DNA of 64,000 nt from an uncultured Chitinophaga sp. (GTDB lineage Bacteria > Bacteroidota > Bacteroidia > Chitinophagales > Chitinophagaceae): positions 54,479 through 118,478 of the forward strand of contig NZ_CALEJS010000021.1 of the NCBI RefSeq assembly GCF_937898475.1. The letters are read 5' to 3'. Below the pieces are notes generated by a model. That model worked only from the letters and a program-made list of their open reading frames with translations. It did no database searches and had not been told where the DNA came from. Positions within the stretch are counted from its first letter, which is position 1. Each line of letters starts with the position of its first letter. The translations under genes and the position numbers were made by a program. This document shows, piece after piece, positions 25,791-34,597 of this stretch.

Positions 25791-26207
25791 ATGTTAAGAA
25801 AAACCGTCGTGGAGACCATTTGTCTCTTATTCATTCTTTTGTTCGTTTATACCGCTGTCAGCAAGTTTATTGATTACCAGAATTTCCGGGCCGTTATAGG
25901 GCAGTCTCCCCTTATTACGCGGTTTGCACCTGTGTTGGCCATTGTAGTTCCCCTGGCTGAAATAGTGATCGCTTTGCTGCTGGTGATCCCGCGCTACCGG
26001 CGGGCTGGTCTGTATGCCTCTTTTGCAATGATGACCCTTTTCACTGTGTACATTATTGTGCTGGTCACCTTGTCTGATAAGATACCTTGCTCGTGCGGGG
26101 GCGTGATCTCCCAAATGAGCTGGACACAGCATCTCTATTTTAATATTGTTTTTGCTGCCCTTGCGCTATTGGGCATGTGGCTGTATACCAAACTGGCTCA
26201 CGCTTAA
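25791..26207 (+). CDS. MauE/DoxX-like four-helix membrane protein
   Basis: Integral membrane protein with four helices (VETICLLFILLFVYTAVSK, FAPVLAIVVPLAEIVIALLL, LYASFAMMTLFTVYIIVLV, YFNIVFAALALLGMWLY). The loop KIPCSCGGVISQMSW carries a CxC pair and is typical of MauE-like proteins of Bacteroidota, thought to take part in redox/disulfide handling of exported partners. The frame is open to an ATG at 25641, giving 50 extra polar residues with three more Cys (NECQCEPEDFPENYC). Family members normally start near MLRKTVVE, so 25791 is preferred, but the longer form cannot be excluded. A propeller-like gene follows after 10 bp. Confidence 0.8.
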   Translation: MLRKTVVETICLLFILLFVYTAVSKFIDYQNFRAVIGQSPLITRFAPVLAIVVPLAEIVIALLLVIPRYRRAGLYASFAMMTLFTVYIIVLVTLSDKIPCSCGGVISQMSWTQHLYFNIVFAALALLGMWLYTKLAHA

Positions 26208-26217
26208 AGAACATACC

Positions 26218-27267
26218 ATGATGCAACCCTTCCGATTTGCCGCACTGTGTGTGGCAGCCTGTATTGTGCTGGTGCTGATCCTGTATGCATTTGCAGAAAA
26301 GCCTAATGAAAAGAAGAATGGCTTTACCCGCAGGGTGCTCCCACATGCGGCCACACTTAAAAACTCGCTGGAACTGAAATATCCCGCCTATTACATAGCG
26401 GGGCACAGTGAAGAACAGATCTACCTGGGCAACTATTCTGCCTCACTGCATTTGCTGCGGGTGCATCAGCAGCTGCAGGATACACAGCAGCTTACACTGA
26501 AAATCCCTGCTGGTGAGCGGTACGCCTGGAAGCTGGCGCGGATCATGGTAGATTCTCCTGCGGTGTATTTGGCAGAAGGAAGCACACCTGCCCTTTACAG
26601 GGGAACGCTGGATGATCTGCAAATGAGCAGGTTCCTGCAGCAAAGCTGCTTCTTTAATGTGCTGCAGCAGGTTTCTTCCACCTCTTTTATATCCCGCAGC
26701 ATTCATATGGATTCCCTGGGTAATGGCCGCAACATCCTTGTAAAGATAAAAACGGACTCGCCCTATGTGAACCTGGCAAAAGATATTATTAAAAAACAGG
26801 TAGATGGTGTTTTCTGTACAGACGGCACATTGGATTATGACAGGCAAACGGGCAAGCTGTTGTATGTATATCACTACCGGAACGAGTTTATAGCGCTGGA
26901 TACCAATCTCCAGACCCTCTATACAGGTCACACCCTGGACACCAATACCAGGGCCAAGATACAGGTGGCGAAGCTGCCTACGGGCGTCAGTAAGTTCTCG
27001 GCGCCGCCTGCATATGTAAACAGCCTGGCAAGCGTGGCCAATAACAGGATCTATATTCTTTCTACCCTGGTGGCTGATAATGAGCATTGGCAGGCCCGCC
27101 GGGATACGGAGATCATAGACGTATACTCGCTTGACGACGGCGCATATATGCATACAATGTACATTCCCCTGGAGGAAAAAGGGCGTATCTCCGATTTTAT
27201 GGTGAAGGGAAACCAGCTGTTTGCAGTATGCGATCATTCCCTCAACGCTTACACCATCGTGCAGTAA
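26218..27267 (+). CDS. Exported or membrane-anchored hypothetical protein, propeller-like
   Basis: A 349-residue protein with one N-terminal helix (FAALCVAACIVLVLILYAFA) serving as anchor or uncleaved signal. The remainder has repeated four-strand patterns (DGTLDYDRQTGKLLYVYHY, FIALDTNLQTLYTGH, IYILSTLVADNEHW, EIIDVYSLDDGAYMHTMYI in part), as in the six-bladed propellers that accompany MauE-like genes in Chitinophagaceae. The two ATGs at 26218 and 26221 are both usable; upstream in-frame sequence overlaps the MauE gene and is not needed. Probably co-transcribed with MauE and the DUF6520 peptide gene. Function unknown. Confidence 0.72.
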   Translation: MMQPFRFAALCVAACIVLVLILYAFAEKPNEKKNGFTRRVLPHAATLKNSLELKYPAYYIAGHSEEQIYLGNYSASLHLLRVHQQLQDTQQLTLKIPAGERYAWKLARIMVDSPAVYLAEGSTPALYRGTLDDLQMSRFLQQSCFFNVLQQVSSTSFISRSIHMDSLGNGRNILVKIKTDSPYVNLAKDIIKKQVDGVFCTDGTLDYDRQTGKLLYVYHYRNEFIALDTNLQTLYTGHTLDTNTRAKIQVAKLPTGVSKFSAPPAYVNSLASVANNRIYILSTLVADNEHWQARRDTEIIDVYSLDDGAYMHTMYIPLEEKGRISDFMVKGNQLFAVCDHSLNAYTIVQ

Positions 27268-27350
27268 CAACATTTCTATTGCAATAGAACAGGCGGAGCC
27301 GAAAACCTGTAGAAAAAAGTAGGCAAGTATCTGATTTCAATTGTACTGAC

Positions 27351-27614
27351 ATGAACTTTAAAAAATTCGGATTATCAGCAACGGTATTTGCGCTGGCGAT
27401 TGCAGGCGCTTTTGCAACCAGCAGTAAAAGGTTCCCGGGAAGCGGGTATACCAACCTGCAGCAGGTACCTGACCAGGGTTCACCCTGTGTATACAGGGGG
27501 TATTGCGCCGGCGGATCCACCACCTGCCATGTGTTCATTAACGGGCGCCCGCTGCAGCTCCTAAACCTGGAGTCTAACGGAACATGCAGTAGTTTTGTGC
27601 TTTCCCAGCCCTGA
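27351..27614 (+). CDS. DUF6520-like small secreted peptide
   Basis: An 87-residue exported protein. The leader MNFKKFGLSATVFALAIAGA with AFATSSK is the hallmark of the DUF6520 family of Bacteroidota. The mature part has four Cys (GSPCVYRGYCAGG, TTCHVF, GTCSSF), suited to two disulfides. It lies 83 bp after the propeller-like gene and is closed by a strong terminator. Together with MauE (CxC loop) upstream, a peptide plus oxidative-folding or modification partner set is suggested. Whether it is a signal, a toxin or a redox carrier is unknown. Confidence 0.78.
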   Translation: MNFKKFGLSATVFALAIAGAFATSSKRFPGSGYTNLQQVPDQGSPCVYRGYCAGGSTTCHVFINGRPLQLLNLESNGTCSSFVLSQP

Positions 27615-27631
27615 TCAGCAGGATATTATGT

Positions 27632-27666
27632 AAAGCCCTGCAACATTGCAGGGCTTTACTTTTTTT
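27632..27666 (+). terminator. Terminator of the MauE/propeller/peptide unit
   Basis: AAAGCCCTGCAA (27632-27643) pairs with TTGCAGGGCTTT (27646-27657), followed by ACTTTTTTT. It lies only 15-49 bp before the next sigma-factor gene. Confidence 0.85.
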
Positions 27667-27680
27667 GTATTTTTAGGTCC

Positions 27681-28229
27681 ATGTCCACGTTTAGTACCAT
27701 TACCGCATTGAAAGAAGGGGATACCTCCGTTTTCAGTGAAATATTCAATGAATATCACCGGAAGGTATACTTATTTGTCCTGTCTAAAACGCACTCCGAA
27801 TACATCGCCGAAGAGACTACACAAATCACATTCATTAAATTATGGGACTACCGGCAGCAGTTAAATGAATCTGAGCCGGTCAGCAAACTGATATTTCATA
27901 TAGCACGGGCTACCTGTATTGACCTGTTCAGGAAGGACGCTGTGAGGGACAGGGTATTGAAACAGGAAAAGCCCCGGCAAGATGTTACGGGAAACATCAC
28001 TGAGTCGGTAGAGGCAAAGGAGCTGCAACAGCGGATAAAGGAGGTGGTACACCACATGCCCCCCGTCAGGAGAAAGGTATTTGAGCTAAGCCGTTATGAA
28101 TGCAAATCTTATAAAGAGATCGCCCAGCTGCTTTCCCTCTCTGTTAAAACGGTAGAAAATCATATGACCCTCGCCATCAAGCATTTAAGGAAAGCGCTAC
28201 CCCTGCTGGTGCTGCTATCCCTGTTATAG
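27681..28229 (+). CDS. FecI-type ECF sigma factor (Bacteroidota family)
   Basis: ECF sigma factor of 182 residues. Region 2 motifs are FSEIFNEYHRKVYLFVLSKT and EETTQITFIKLWDYR; region 4 is MPPVRRKVFELSRYECKSYKEIA (in part) with the recognition helix LSVKTVENHMTLAIKHLRK. It ends in a hydrophobic tail LPLLVLLSLL. FecR follows 82 bp downstream. The set resembles the pair at 18.6-20.3 kb, but the SusC that follows here has no STN domain, so how the signal is received is unclear. Confidence 0.92.
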   Translation: MSTFSTITALKEGDTSVFSEIFNEYHRKVYLFVLSKTHSEYIAEETTQITFIKLWDYRQQLNESEPVSKLIFHIARATCIDLFRKDAVRDRVLKQEKPRQDVTGNITESVEAKELQQRIKEVVHHMPPVRRKVFELSRYECKSYKEIAQLLSLSVKTVENHMTLAIKHLRKALPLLVLLSLL

Positions 28230-28311
28230 AAAAAAAATTTTTCTTCTCATTAGGGGATGCTTCTTTTTCAAACGATATAGTATCGGGAGGCTCCACATTA
28301 TCAAGCTGCAA

Positions 28312-29367
28312 ATGATACCAAAGGAATTAATTGACAAGTATTTCAGGAATGAATGCAGTGACGAAGAAAAGAAGCTGGTGCTGGAATATTTCAGGAATAA
28401 TCCGGAAGAGTGGAATCAATACATGACGGAAGAGGACTGGGACAATTTTACACCGAACCGGGAGCTGGACCCCCAACTTTCTGAAAAGCTGTATAAAACA
28501 GTAAGCAGGCATTCCTTTGGGAAAGGCCGCAGGGTGCGTATGGCCTGGCTCACAGCTGCAGCACTGGTAGGAGCGGCGGCGATGATCGCCTTATTATGGA
28601 TCAACCGGGCAGATAAAAGCGACTTTGTTGCTACAACAACTGACCCTTACGGAACCAAGGAGCTGCTGCAAGAAAGAAGGAATACGACCGATACACTGAT
28701 GCCTGTACTGCTGGCAGACGGATCTGAGGTGATACTATCACCGGGGAGCAGCGTACGTTTCTACGCAGCGCTTATAACAGATAACAAGCGGCCGGTATTC
28801 CTGTCAGGGAAGGCGCTGTTTAAAGCAGCTAAAAATGAGGAGCAGCCCTTCACCGTGTATGCAGATAAACTGGTGACCACTGTACTGGGTACTTCCTTTA
28901 CCGTGCAGGCGTTTGAGAAGAGTAATGTGATCATGGTAAAGCTGCATGATGGCAAGGTACGGGTAGCTGCTGCCGATACAGCGCACGCAAAGTGGAAGAA
29001 TGATGTGATACTGCTGCCAGGTGATGAGCTCACCTATGATAAGGCTACTATGCTGGCAAGTGTAAAACATAGTACACCGGGTAAGCAGATGGTAAAAGCA
29101 GGCCCGGCAAACAGGACAGGGTATGTGGTGCAAAGGCCCGACTGGTACACGTTTGAAACATCGCAGCTGGCAGAAGTGTTTGATCAGCTCAGCAGCTACT
29201 ACCAGGTAGATATTTATTATTATCCTTCCGATGTACATAATAAATATTTTACCGGGCGGATGCGGAAAACAGATTCGTTAGAGACCATATTAAAAGATAT
29301 AGCATTATTGAATCATCTTACTGTAGAGCAGAAGGAGGGAAGTTATATTATAAGGAAAAAGAAATAG
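28312..29367 (+). CDS. FecR family anti-sigma factor
   Basis: A 351-residue anti-sigma regulator: cytoplasmic N-terminus (IDKYFRNECSDEEKKLVLEYF), a membrane helix at about 80-100 (MAWLTAAALVGAAAMIALLW), the FecR domain (LLADGSEVILSPGSSVRFY, VFLSGKALFKA, TTVLGTSFTVQAF) and the C-terminal DUF4974 domain (VFDQLSSYYQVDIYYYPSD, LETILKDIALLNHL). It should hold the sigma factor at 27681. Its natural periplasmic partner would be an STN domain, which the adjacent SusC lacks. Confidence 0.92.
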   Translation: MIPKELIDKYFRNECSDEEKKLVLEYFRNNPEEWNQYMTEEDWDNFTPNRELDPQLSEKLYKTVSRHSFGKGRRVRMAWLTAAALVGAAAMIALLWINRADKSDFVATTTDPYGTKELLQERRNTTDTLMPVLLADGSEVILSPGSSVRFYAALITDNKRPVFLSGKALFKAAKNEEQPFTVYADKLVTTVLGTSFTVQAFEKSNVIMVKLHDGKVRVAAADTAHAKWKNDVILLPGDELTYDKATMLASVKHSTPGKQMVKAGPANRTGYVVQRPDWYTFETSQLAEVFDQLSSYYQVDIYYYPSDVHNKYFTGRMRKTDSLETILKDIALLNHLTVEQKEGSYIIRKKK

Positions 29368-29455
29368 CCAAAATCAGGATAATCAATTTCTCCGGGATGT
29401 TGCACAGATCAACATCGGGGCGTTCTATTGCCTAACTAAAGACTTGTACTTTAAA

Positions 29456-32400
29456 ATGAAAAAATGGAATTCCACGTATGCCCTGCTGGGCATAGTTGCT
29501 ATGCTTTGCCTTATTCCAGCATGGGCCTTTGCCCAGCAAAACCGCGCGGATGTTACGGGCATTGTAAAAAGCGAATCAACAGGAGAGGCGCTTTGGGGTG
29601 TAAGCGTAACCGTTAGCAATGCGGAAAGCAATTTTACGGCTTCAGTACAAACAGACAGCGCGGGTGTTTTTACTTTCAGCCGTCTGCCTGCAGGACCGGG
29701 CTACACCTTTGCCTTTTCCTTCATTGGATTTGAAAAGCAGGTACTGTCGGGCTATAGCCTGAAACCCGGCGCAGATTTCTCCCTGCGGGTGCAACTGAAG
29801 AACCAGGATCAGCAAATGAGTGAAGTAGTGGTGGTAGGTTATGGTACCATGAAGAAGAAAGATCTTACTGGCGCTATCAGTCAGCTTAAGACAACAAAGC
29901 TGGAAAAGGAAAGTCCGCGTTCTGTACAGGACCTGCTGCGCAGCGGGGTGCCCGGCTTATATGTTGGCCAGAACACCTCTGCAAAAGGCGGCGGTGATAT
30001 GCTGATACGCGGACAACGATCTTTAAAAGCTGCCAATGACCCGCTCATTGTGCTGGATGGGGTGATCTTCTTTGGAGAACTGTCTGAGATCAACCCGCAG
30101 GATATAGCGCATTTCGATGTGCTGAAAGACGCATCTTCCGCCGCTATCTACGGTGCAAAATCAGCCAACGGCGTGGTTATTATTACCACCAAGAAAGGCG
30201 CTACCGATAAACCCACCGTCCGTTTTGACGCCAATACAGGAATAGCCGCCATGGGTAAAAAGCGGGAAGTGTATGATGCACAGGGCTACCTGAACTACCG
30301 TACAGATCTCTTTAACAGTACTACCAGGTGGGCCACCCCGGCCATGTATGTACAGCCAACAGAACAGAACCTGGCAAAGTATGGTATCACCATGAACGAC
30401 TGGCTGGCCTATGATGCGCTGACCGGCGACCCGGATGATATATGGCTGCGCCGCATCGGCCTGTTTGACAAGGAACGGCAGAACTACACCAAAGGCAGGA
30501 CCTACGACTGGTTTAAGAATTCATTTCAGCACGGCCTGCAGCAGGACTACAACGTGAGTTTTTCAGGAAGGAACAAGGATGCACTCAACTATTATGTTTC
30601 ACTGGGCTACCTGAATAATAAAGGAATTGTGGTGGGTGATCAGTACCGCGCTTACAGGGCCAATATCAAGGTAGACGGCAAGATCAACAAATGGATGCAT
30701 ACCGGTGTGAACATCAATTTCCAGGACCGCTCAGATGGTAACCCGGCAGTAGACTGGGGCGGACAGATCATTAACAATTCGCCATTTGCCTTGCCGTATG
30801 ATGATAACGGACTGCTGGACCCTCAGCCTATGGGTGCCAGTATGAACCAGGGCTCCAACACCGCCTATCATAACCAGTACAAACAGCTGGAAAAAGGATT
30901 TACCGTTTTAAATACCACCCTTTACCAGACGATCAAGCTGCCGTTTAACATTACCTATCAGCTCAATTTCTCACCCCGCATGCAGTGGTTCTACAACCGC
31001 TATCATGAGTCTTCACAGAACCCTTTCTGGTCTGACAATGGAAAAGCAGTGCGGGAAAGCGAAAAGAAGTTTGACTGGCAGATAGATAACATTATTACCT
31101 GGGACTATACCTTCGCTCAAAAACATAGCGTGAAGGTAACGCTGCTGCAGAATGCTGAAGAGCACAAAGGGTGGAAAGAAAGCATCACCGCCAGGGATTT
31201 TTCTCCCACAGATGCCCTGGGCTTTCACAACCTGGGCGCCGCCAATCCTTTGAAGACCACTATCAGCAGCAATGACTTCAGAAGCACGGGAGATGCGCTC
31301 ATGGGCCGCTTATTCTATTCCTATGATAACAGGTATCTGCTGACAGCATCGCTCCGCAGGGATGGCTACTCTGCATTTGGCGCCTCTAATCCAAGGGCCA
31401 CCTTCCCCTCACTGGCCTTTGCATGGAACTTTGCCAATGAGCGTTTCTTCCACTGGCAGCCAATGAGCAGCGGTAAGCTGCGCCTGTCCTGGGGCATGAA
31501 CGGCAACCGTTCCATTGATATTTACCAGGCTCTTTCCAATCTGACTACCGGTCAGGGACGTTATCCCTATGTACAGCCTGACGGAACCGTATATGAGCTC
31601 TCTCAATTGTATGTAGACCGTATGGCCAACTATGACCTGAAGTGGGAAGCTACCTCTTCCTGGAACATAGGGCTGGACTTCGGCTTCCTGAACAACCGGA
31701 TCACCGGTAACATGGAAGTGTATTACATGCCTACCACAGACCTGCTGATGGACCAATCCCTGCCTGATTTTACAGGCTTCAGCACCGTTACCACCAACCT
31801 GGGAGAGGTAGTGAACAAAGGCTTTGAGCTGGGACTTACCACCCTGAATATGGACCGGAAGAATTTTGAGTGGACCACCACCTTTGGTTTCTTCCTTAAT
31901 AGGAACAAGATCAAACATCTTTACTATACCTATGAAGATGTGCTGGATGCAGACGGCAAGGTGGTAGGTTCCAAAGAGATCGATGATATCTCCAACAACT
32001 GGTTCATTGGTCATGATATCTCTTCCATATGGGATTATAAAGTACAGGGCATATGGCAGGAGAACGAACGGGAACAGGCTGCCCGCTATGGCGAAATACC
32101 AGGAGATGTAAAAGTGGAAGACGTTAACAATGACGGAAGATACACGAATGAAGACAAACAATTCCTTGGTTATACCACACCACGTTTCCGCTGGACATTG
32201 CGTAATGACTTTACCTTATTCAGGAACCTGGAATTTTCTTTCAACATGTATTCCAACTGGGGGCATAAGCAGACCTCTACAGATTACCTGAATAATTTTG
32301 GCGCAGGCACTACCTGGACCAGCTCTTATGTCAGGAAATACTGGACGCCGGAAAACCCTTCTAACGTGTATGCCAGGCTGAATTCTACCGACGTGCAGAA

Positions 32401-32629
32401 TATAACGCCGCCAAGGGCTATTGAAAAGACATACATCCGCCTGGACAACGTTGCCATTTCCTACACCCTGCCCAGGCATATTGCCAGCCGGCTGGATATG
32501 AGCCAATGCAGGATATACGCAGGTGTGCGCAATGTAGCGGTATGGGCAAAAGACTGGGAGTACTGGGATCCTGAAACCACCTCGCTGATGCCCAGGTACT
32601 ATACAATAGGAGTAAGCGCCACCTTTTAA
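29456..32629 (+). CDS. SusC/RagA-type TonB-linked transporter without STN domain
   Basis: A 1057-residue outer-membrane transporter: signal peptide (KKWNSTYALLGIVAMLCLIP), directly followed by a carboxypeptidase-regulatory-like domain (ADVTGIVKSESTGEALWGVS), the box MSEVVVVGYG, a plug (VLKDASSAAIYGAKSANGVV) and a barrel ending YTIGVSATF. No STN domain separates signal peptide and regulatory domain, although FecI and FecR genes lie directly upstream. A TTG at 29444 is in frame, but the ATG at 29456 is the natural start. SusD follows after 21 bp. Substrate unknown. Confidence 0.94.
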   Translation: MKKWNSTYALLGIVAMLCLIPAWAFAQQNRADVTGIVKSESTGEALWGVSVTVSNAESNFTASVQTDSAGVFTFSRLPAGPGYTFAFSFIGFEKQVLSGYSLKPGADFSLRVQLKNQDQQMSEVVVVGYGTMKKKDLTGAISQLKTTKLEKESPRSVQDLLRSGVPGLYVGQNTSAKGGGDMLIRGQRSLKAANDPLIVLDGVIFFGELSEINPQDIAHFDVLKDASSAAIYGAKSANGVVIITTKKGATDKPTVRFDANTGIAAMGKKREVYDAQGYLNYRTDLFNSTTRWATPAMYVQPTEQNLAKYGITMNDWLAYDALTGDPDDIWLRRIGLFDKERQNYTKGRTYDWFKNSFQHGLQQDYNVSFSGRNKDALNYYVSLGYLNNKGIVVGDQYRAYRANIKVDGKINKWMHTGVNINFQDRSDGNPAVDWGGQIINNSPFALPYDDNGLLDPQPMGASMNQGSNTAYHNQYKQLEKGFTVLNTTLYQTIKLPFNITYQLNFSPRMQWFYNRYHESSQNPFWSDNGKAVRESEKKFDWQIDNIITWDYTFAQKHSVKVTLLQNAEEHKGWKESITARDFSPTDALGFHNLGAANPLKTTISSNDFRSTGDALMGRLFYSYDNRYLLTASLRRDGYSAFGASNPRATFPSLAFAWNFANERFFHWQPMSSGKLRLSWGMNGNRSIDIYQALSNLTTGQGRYPYVQPDGTVYELSQLYVDRMANYDLKWEATSSWNIGLDFGFLNNRITGNMEVYYMPTTDLLMDQSLPDFTGFSTVTTNLGEVVNKGFELGLTTLNMDRKNFEWTTTFGFFLNRNKIKHLYYTYEDVLDADGKVVGSKEIDDISNNWFIGHDISSIWDYKVQGIWQENEREQAARYGEIPGDVKVEDVNNDGRYTNEDKQFLGYTTPRFRWTLRNDFTLFRNLEFSFNMYSNWGHKQTSTDYLNNFGAGTTWTSSYVRKYWTPENPSNVYARLNSTDVQNITPPRAIEKTYIRLDNVAISYTLPRHIASRLDMSQCRIYAGVRNVAVWAKDWEYWDPETTSLMPRYYTIGVSATF

Positions 32630-32650
32630 AAGTATTAAACGGAATTAACA

Positions 32651-34552
32651 ATGAAGATCACACTATATAAATCTATAAGGATTATACTGTTGGGGATAGC
32701 CGTACAATTGCCAATGAGCTGTTCAAAGAGCTGGCTGAAACCGGATCCGTTATCTTTTTATGAGCCGTCTGTTACATTCACTTCCAGGGAAGGATTGGAA
32801 GCAGCTATTACCAGCTGTAACAGGAACCTCAGGTATGTGTGGGCAGGGGAAGCGGCTCCCCTGCTTACTGACCTGATCTTTTCAGATGTGGCGGTGATCG
32901 GTACAACGGATAAATCCGGCCCCGCACAGGACCTGAACGCCATGATCACACCCACTTCCAATAACAACGACATTAATACCAATAAGATCAGCTGGTTCTG
33001 GTTTGAAGGCTATAAAGGCGTGAAGTACGCCAATTCAATTATCTCTAACCTGGACAGGGTGCCAGGCCTGGATGCCAACCTGCGTGACCAGATGATGGGC
33101 ATGGCTTATTTTCACCGGGCTTTTCGCTACCTGTGGCTGGTATTTCAGTTCGGGGATGTGCCGCTGCTGACCAAAGAGATCACTAATCCCAAATTCAATT
33201 TCCGTTCCACAAAAAGAGAGGTGATATTGCAGCAACTGGTATCAGACATGGAGTTTGCCGTGGAGCATGTACCAGCTGCCACTGATTTCGGGATGGTGAA
33301 TAAAGGCGCCTGTCAGCAATTACTGATCAAATGTTACCTGGCCACCGGCCAGTTTGATAAGGCCATAGCGGTTGCCAATACACTGATTAACGGCTCCGGC
33401 TATTCGCTGATGACAGCGCCCTTCGGCACATTCGTAAACCCCATGCCTGCCATTCATAACATTACCAGGAATGTGATCTGGGACCTGCACAGGGGCCCGA
33501 ACAAAACCATTGCCACCAACAGGGAAGCTATCTTCAACGTTATCAGCCGGGAGGATTTTGCCAACAGCCGCCACGATGTGTTCTCCATGAGAAGCGCGCT
33601 GCCATTTATTTCAGGCAGCGGTAACCAGCTGATCAGCACTCCTTCAGGCAAATCCGGTATGAGCACCAGCTACACACTGACGCATGATAAAATAGACCTG
33701 CGTAAAACCTATGGCAGGGGCGTTGGCATTCTGCGGCCCACCTGGTACAGCACCAATACCCTCTGGGAGGATACCGCAGATCTGCGCCACAGCACCGCTA
33801 CCGGTAACTGGATGCGTATGGAAGATATGGTGTATAATAATCCCTCGCTGCTTTCAGGCGGAGACCCTTATTACGGAAAGCCACTGCAGAAGTATAACAG
33901 CTCCGGCAAGCTGCTGGTCATTGATACGATCCGCTGCTGGTATGACTGGCCTCATTACAAGCTCTGGGTGGAATCTCCAAGAAGTGAAACGGTGGATAAC
34001 TATAACGGCGGCGCCAGCGACTGGTATGTTTACCGGTTGGCAGAAACCTACCTGTTGCGTGCGGAAGCCTATTTCTGGAAAGGCGACAAGGCGGCCGCTG
34101 CCAATGATCTGAATACCATCCGCAGCCGGGCCCATTGTACAAAACTGTATACCGCCGGTGAGATCAACATGGGAACCATTATGGACGAAAGAGCCCGTGA
34201 ATTGTTCTATGAAGAACTGCGGCATGTGGAACTGAGTCGTGTGTCTTATATTTTCGCACTTACCCAGCAGCCGGACGAATTTGGTAAAACCTATACAGTA
34301 GACGGCCTTTCAAAGAGCAGCTACTGGTATGAACGCCTCAGCAGGTATAACAATTTTTACAACAAAGGCGTAAAAACAGTGTACGGCGCTGTATTCACAG
34401 CAAGCCCCTACCACCTCCTATGGCCGGTGCCGCAGGCAGACATCAATGCCAACAGGGAGGGCAGGCTTAACCAGAACTTTGGTTATTCGGGATACGAAAT
34501 GAATCAGCCGCCAATTGATAACCTGGAAGACGCAATTGCGGCGCAGGAATAG
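32651..34552 (+). CDS. RagB/SusD family nutrient-binding lipoprotein
   Basis: A 633-residue surface lipoprotein with Cys24 in VQLPMSCSKSW. SusD features are DPLSFYEPSVTFTSREGLEA at the N-terminus, MMGMAYFHRAFRYLWLVFQF in the TPR-like core, YRLAETYLLRAEAYFWKGDK and the C-terminal IMDERARELFYEELRHVELSR. It is longer than the usual 500-580 residues. It pairs with the SusC upstream and ends at a bidirectional terminator shared with the convergent gene. Confidence 0.94.
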   Translation: MKITLYKSIRIILLGIAVQLPMSCSKSWLKPDPLSFYEPSVTFTSREGLEAAITSCNRNLRYVWAGEAAPLLTDLIFSDVAVIGTTDKSGPAQDLNAMITPTSNNNDINTNKISWFWFEGYKGVKYANSIISNLDRVPGLDANLRDQMMGMAYFHRAFRYLWLVFQFGDVPLLTKEITNPKFNFRSTKREVILQQLVSDMEFAVEHVPAATDFGMVNKGACQQLLIKCYLATGQFDKAIAVANTLINGSGYSLMTAPFGTFVNPMPAIHNITRNVIWDLHRGPNKTIATNREAIFNVISREDFANSRHDVFSMRSALPFISGSGNQLISTPSGKSGMSTSYTLTHDKIDLRKTYGRGVGILRPTWYSTNTLWEDTADLRHSTATGNWMRMEDMVYNNPSLLSGGDPYYGKPLQKYNSSGKLLVIDTIRCWYDWPHYKLWVESPRSETVDNYNGGASDWYVYRLAETYLLRAEAYFWKGDKAAAANDLNTIRSRAHCTKLYTAGEINMGTIMDERARELFYEELRHVELSRVSYIFALTQQPDEFGKTYTVDGLSKSSYWYERLSRYNNFYNKGVKTVYGAVFTASPYHLLWPVPQADINANREGRLNQNFGYSGYEMNQPPIDNLEDAIAAQE

Positions 34553-34562
34553 GGAGGCAGTG

Positions 34563-34597
34563 AGCGCCGCATGGATAAAAATATCTTATGCGGCGCT
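34563..34597. terminator. Bidirectional terminator between convergent operons
   Basis: AGCGCCGCAT (34563-34572) pairs with ATGCGGCGCT (34588-34597). The right arm overlaps the last codons of the minus-strand gene ending at 34586. It serves both the third SusC/SusD operon and the SdpB-like gene. Confidence 0.7.
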
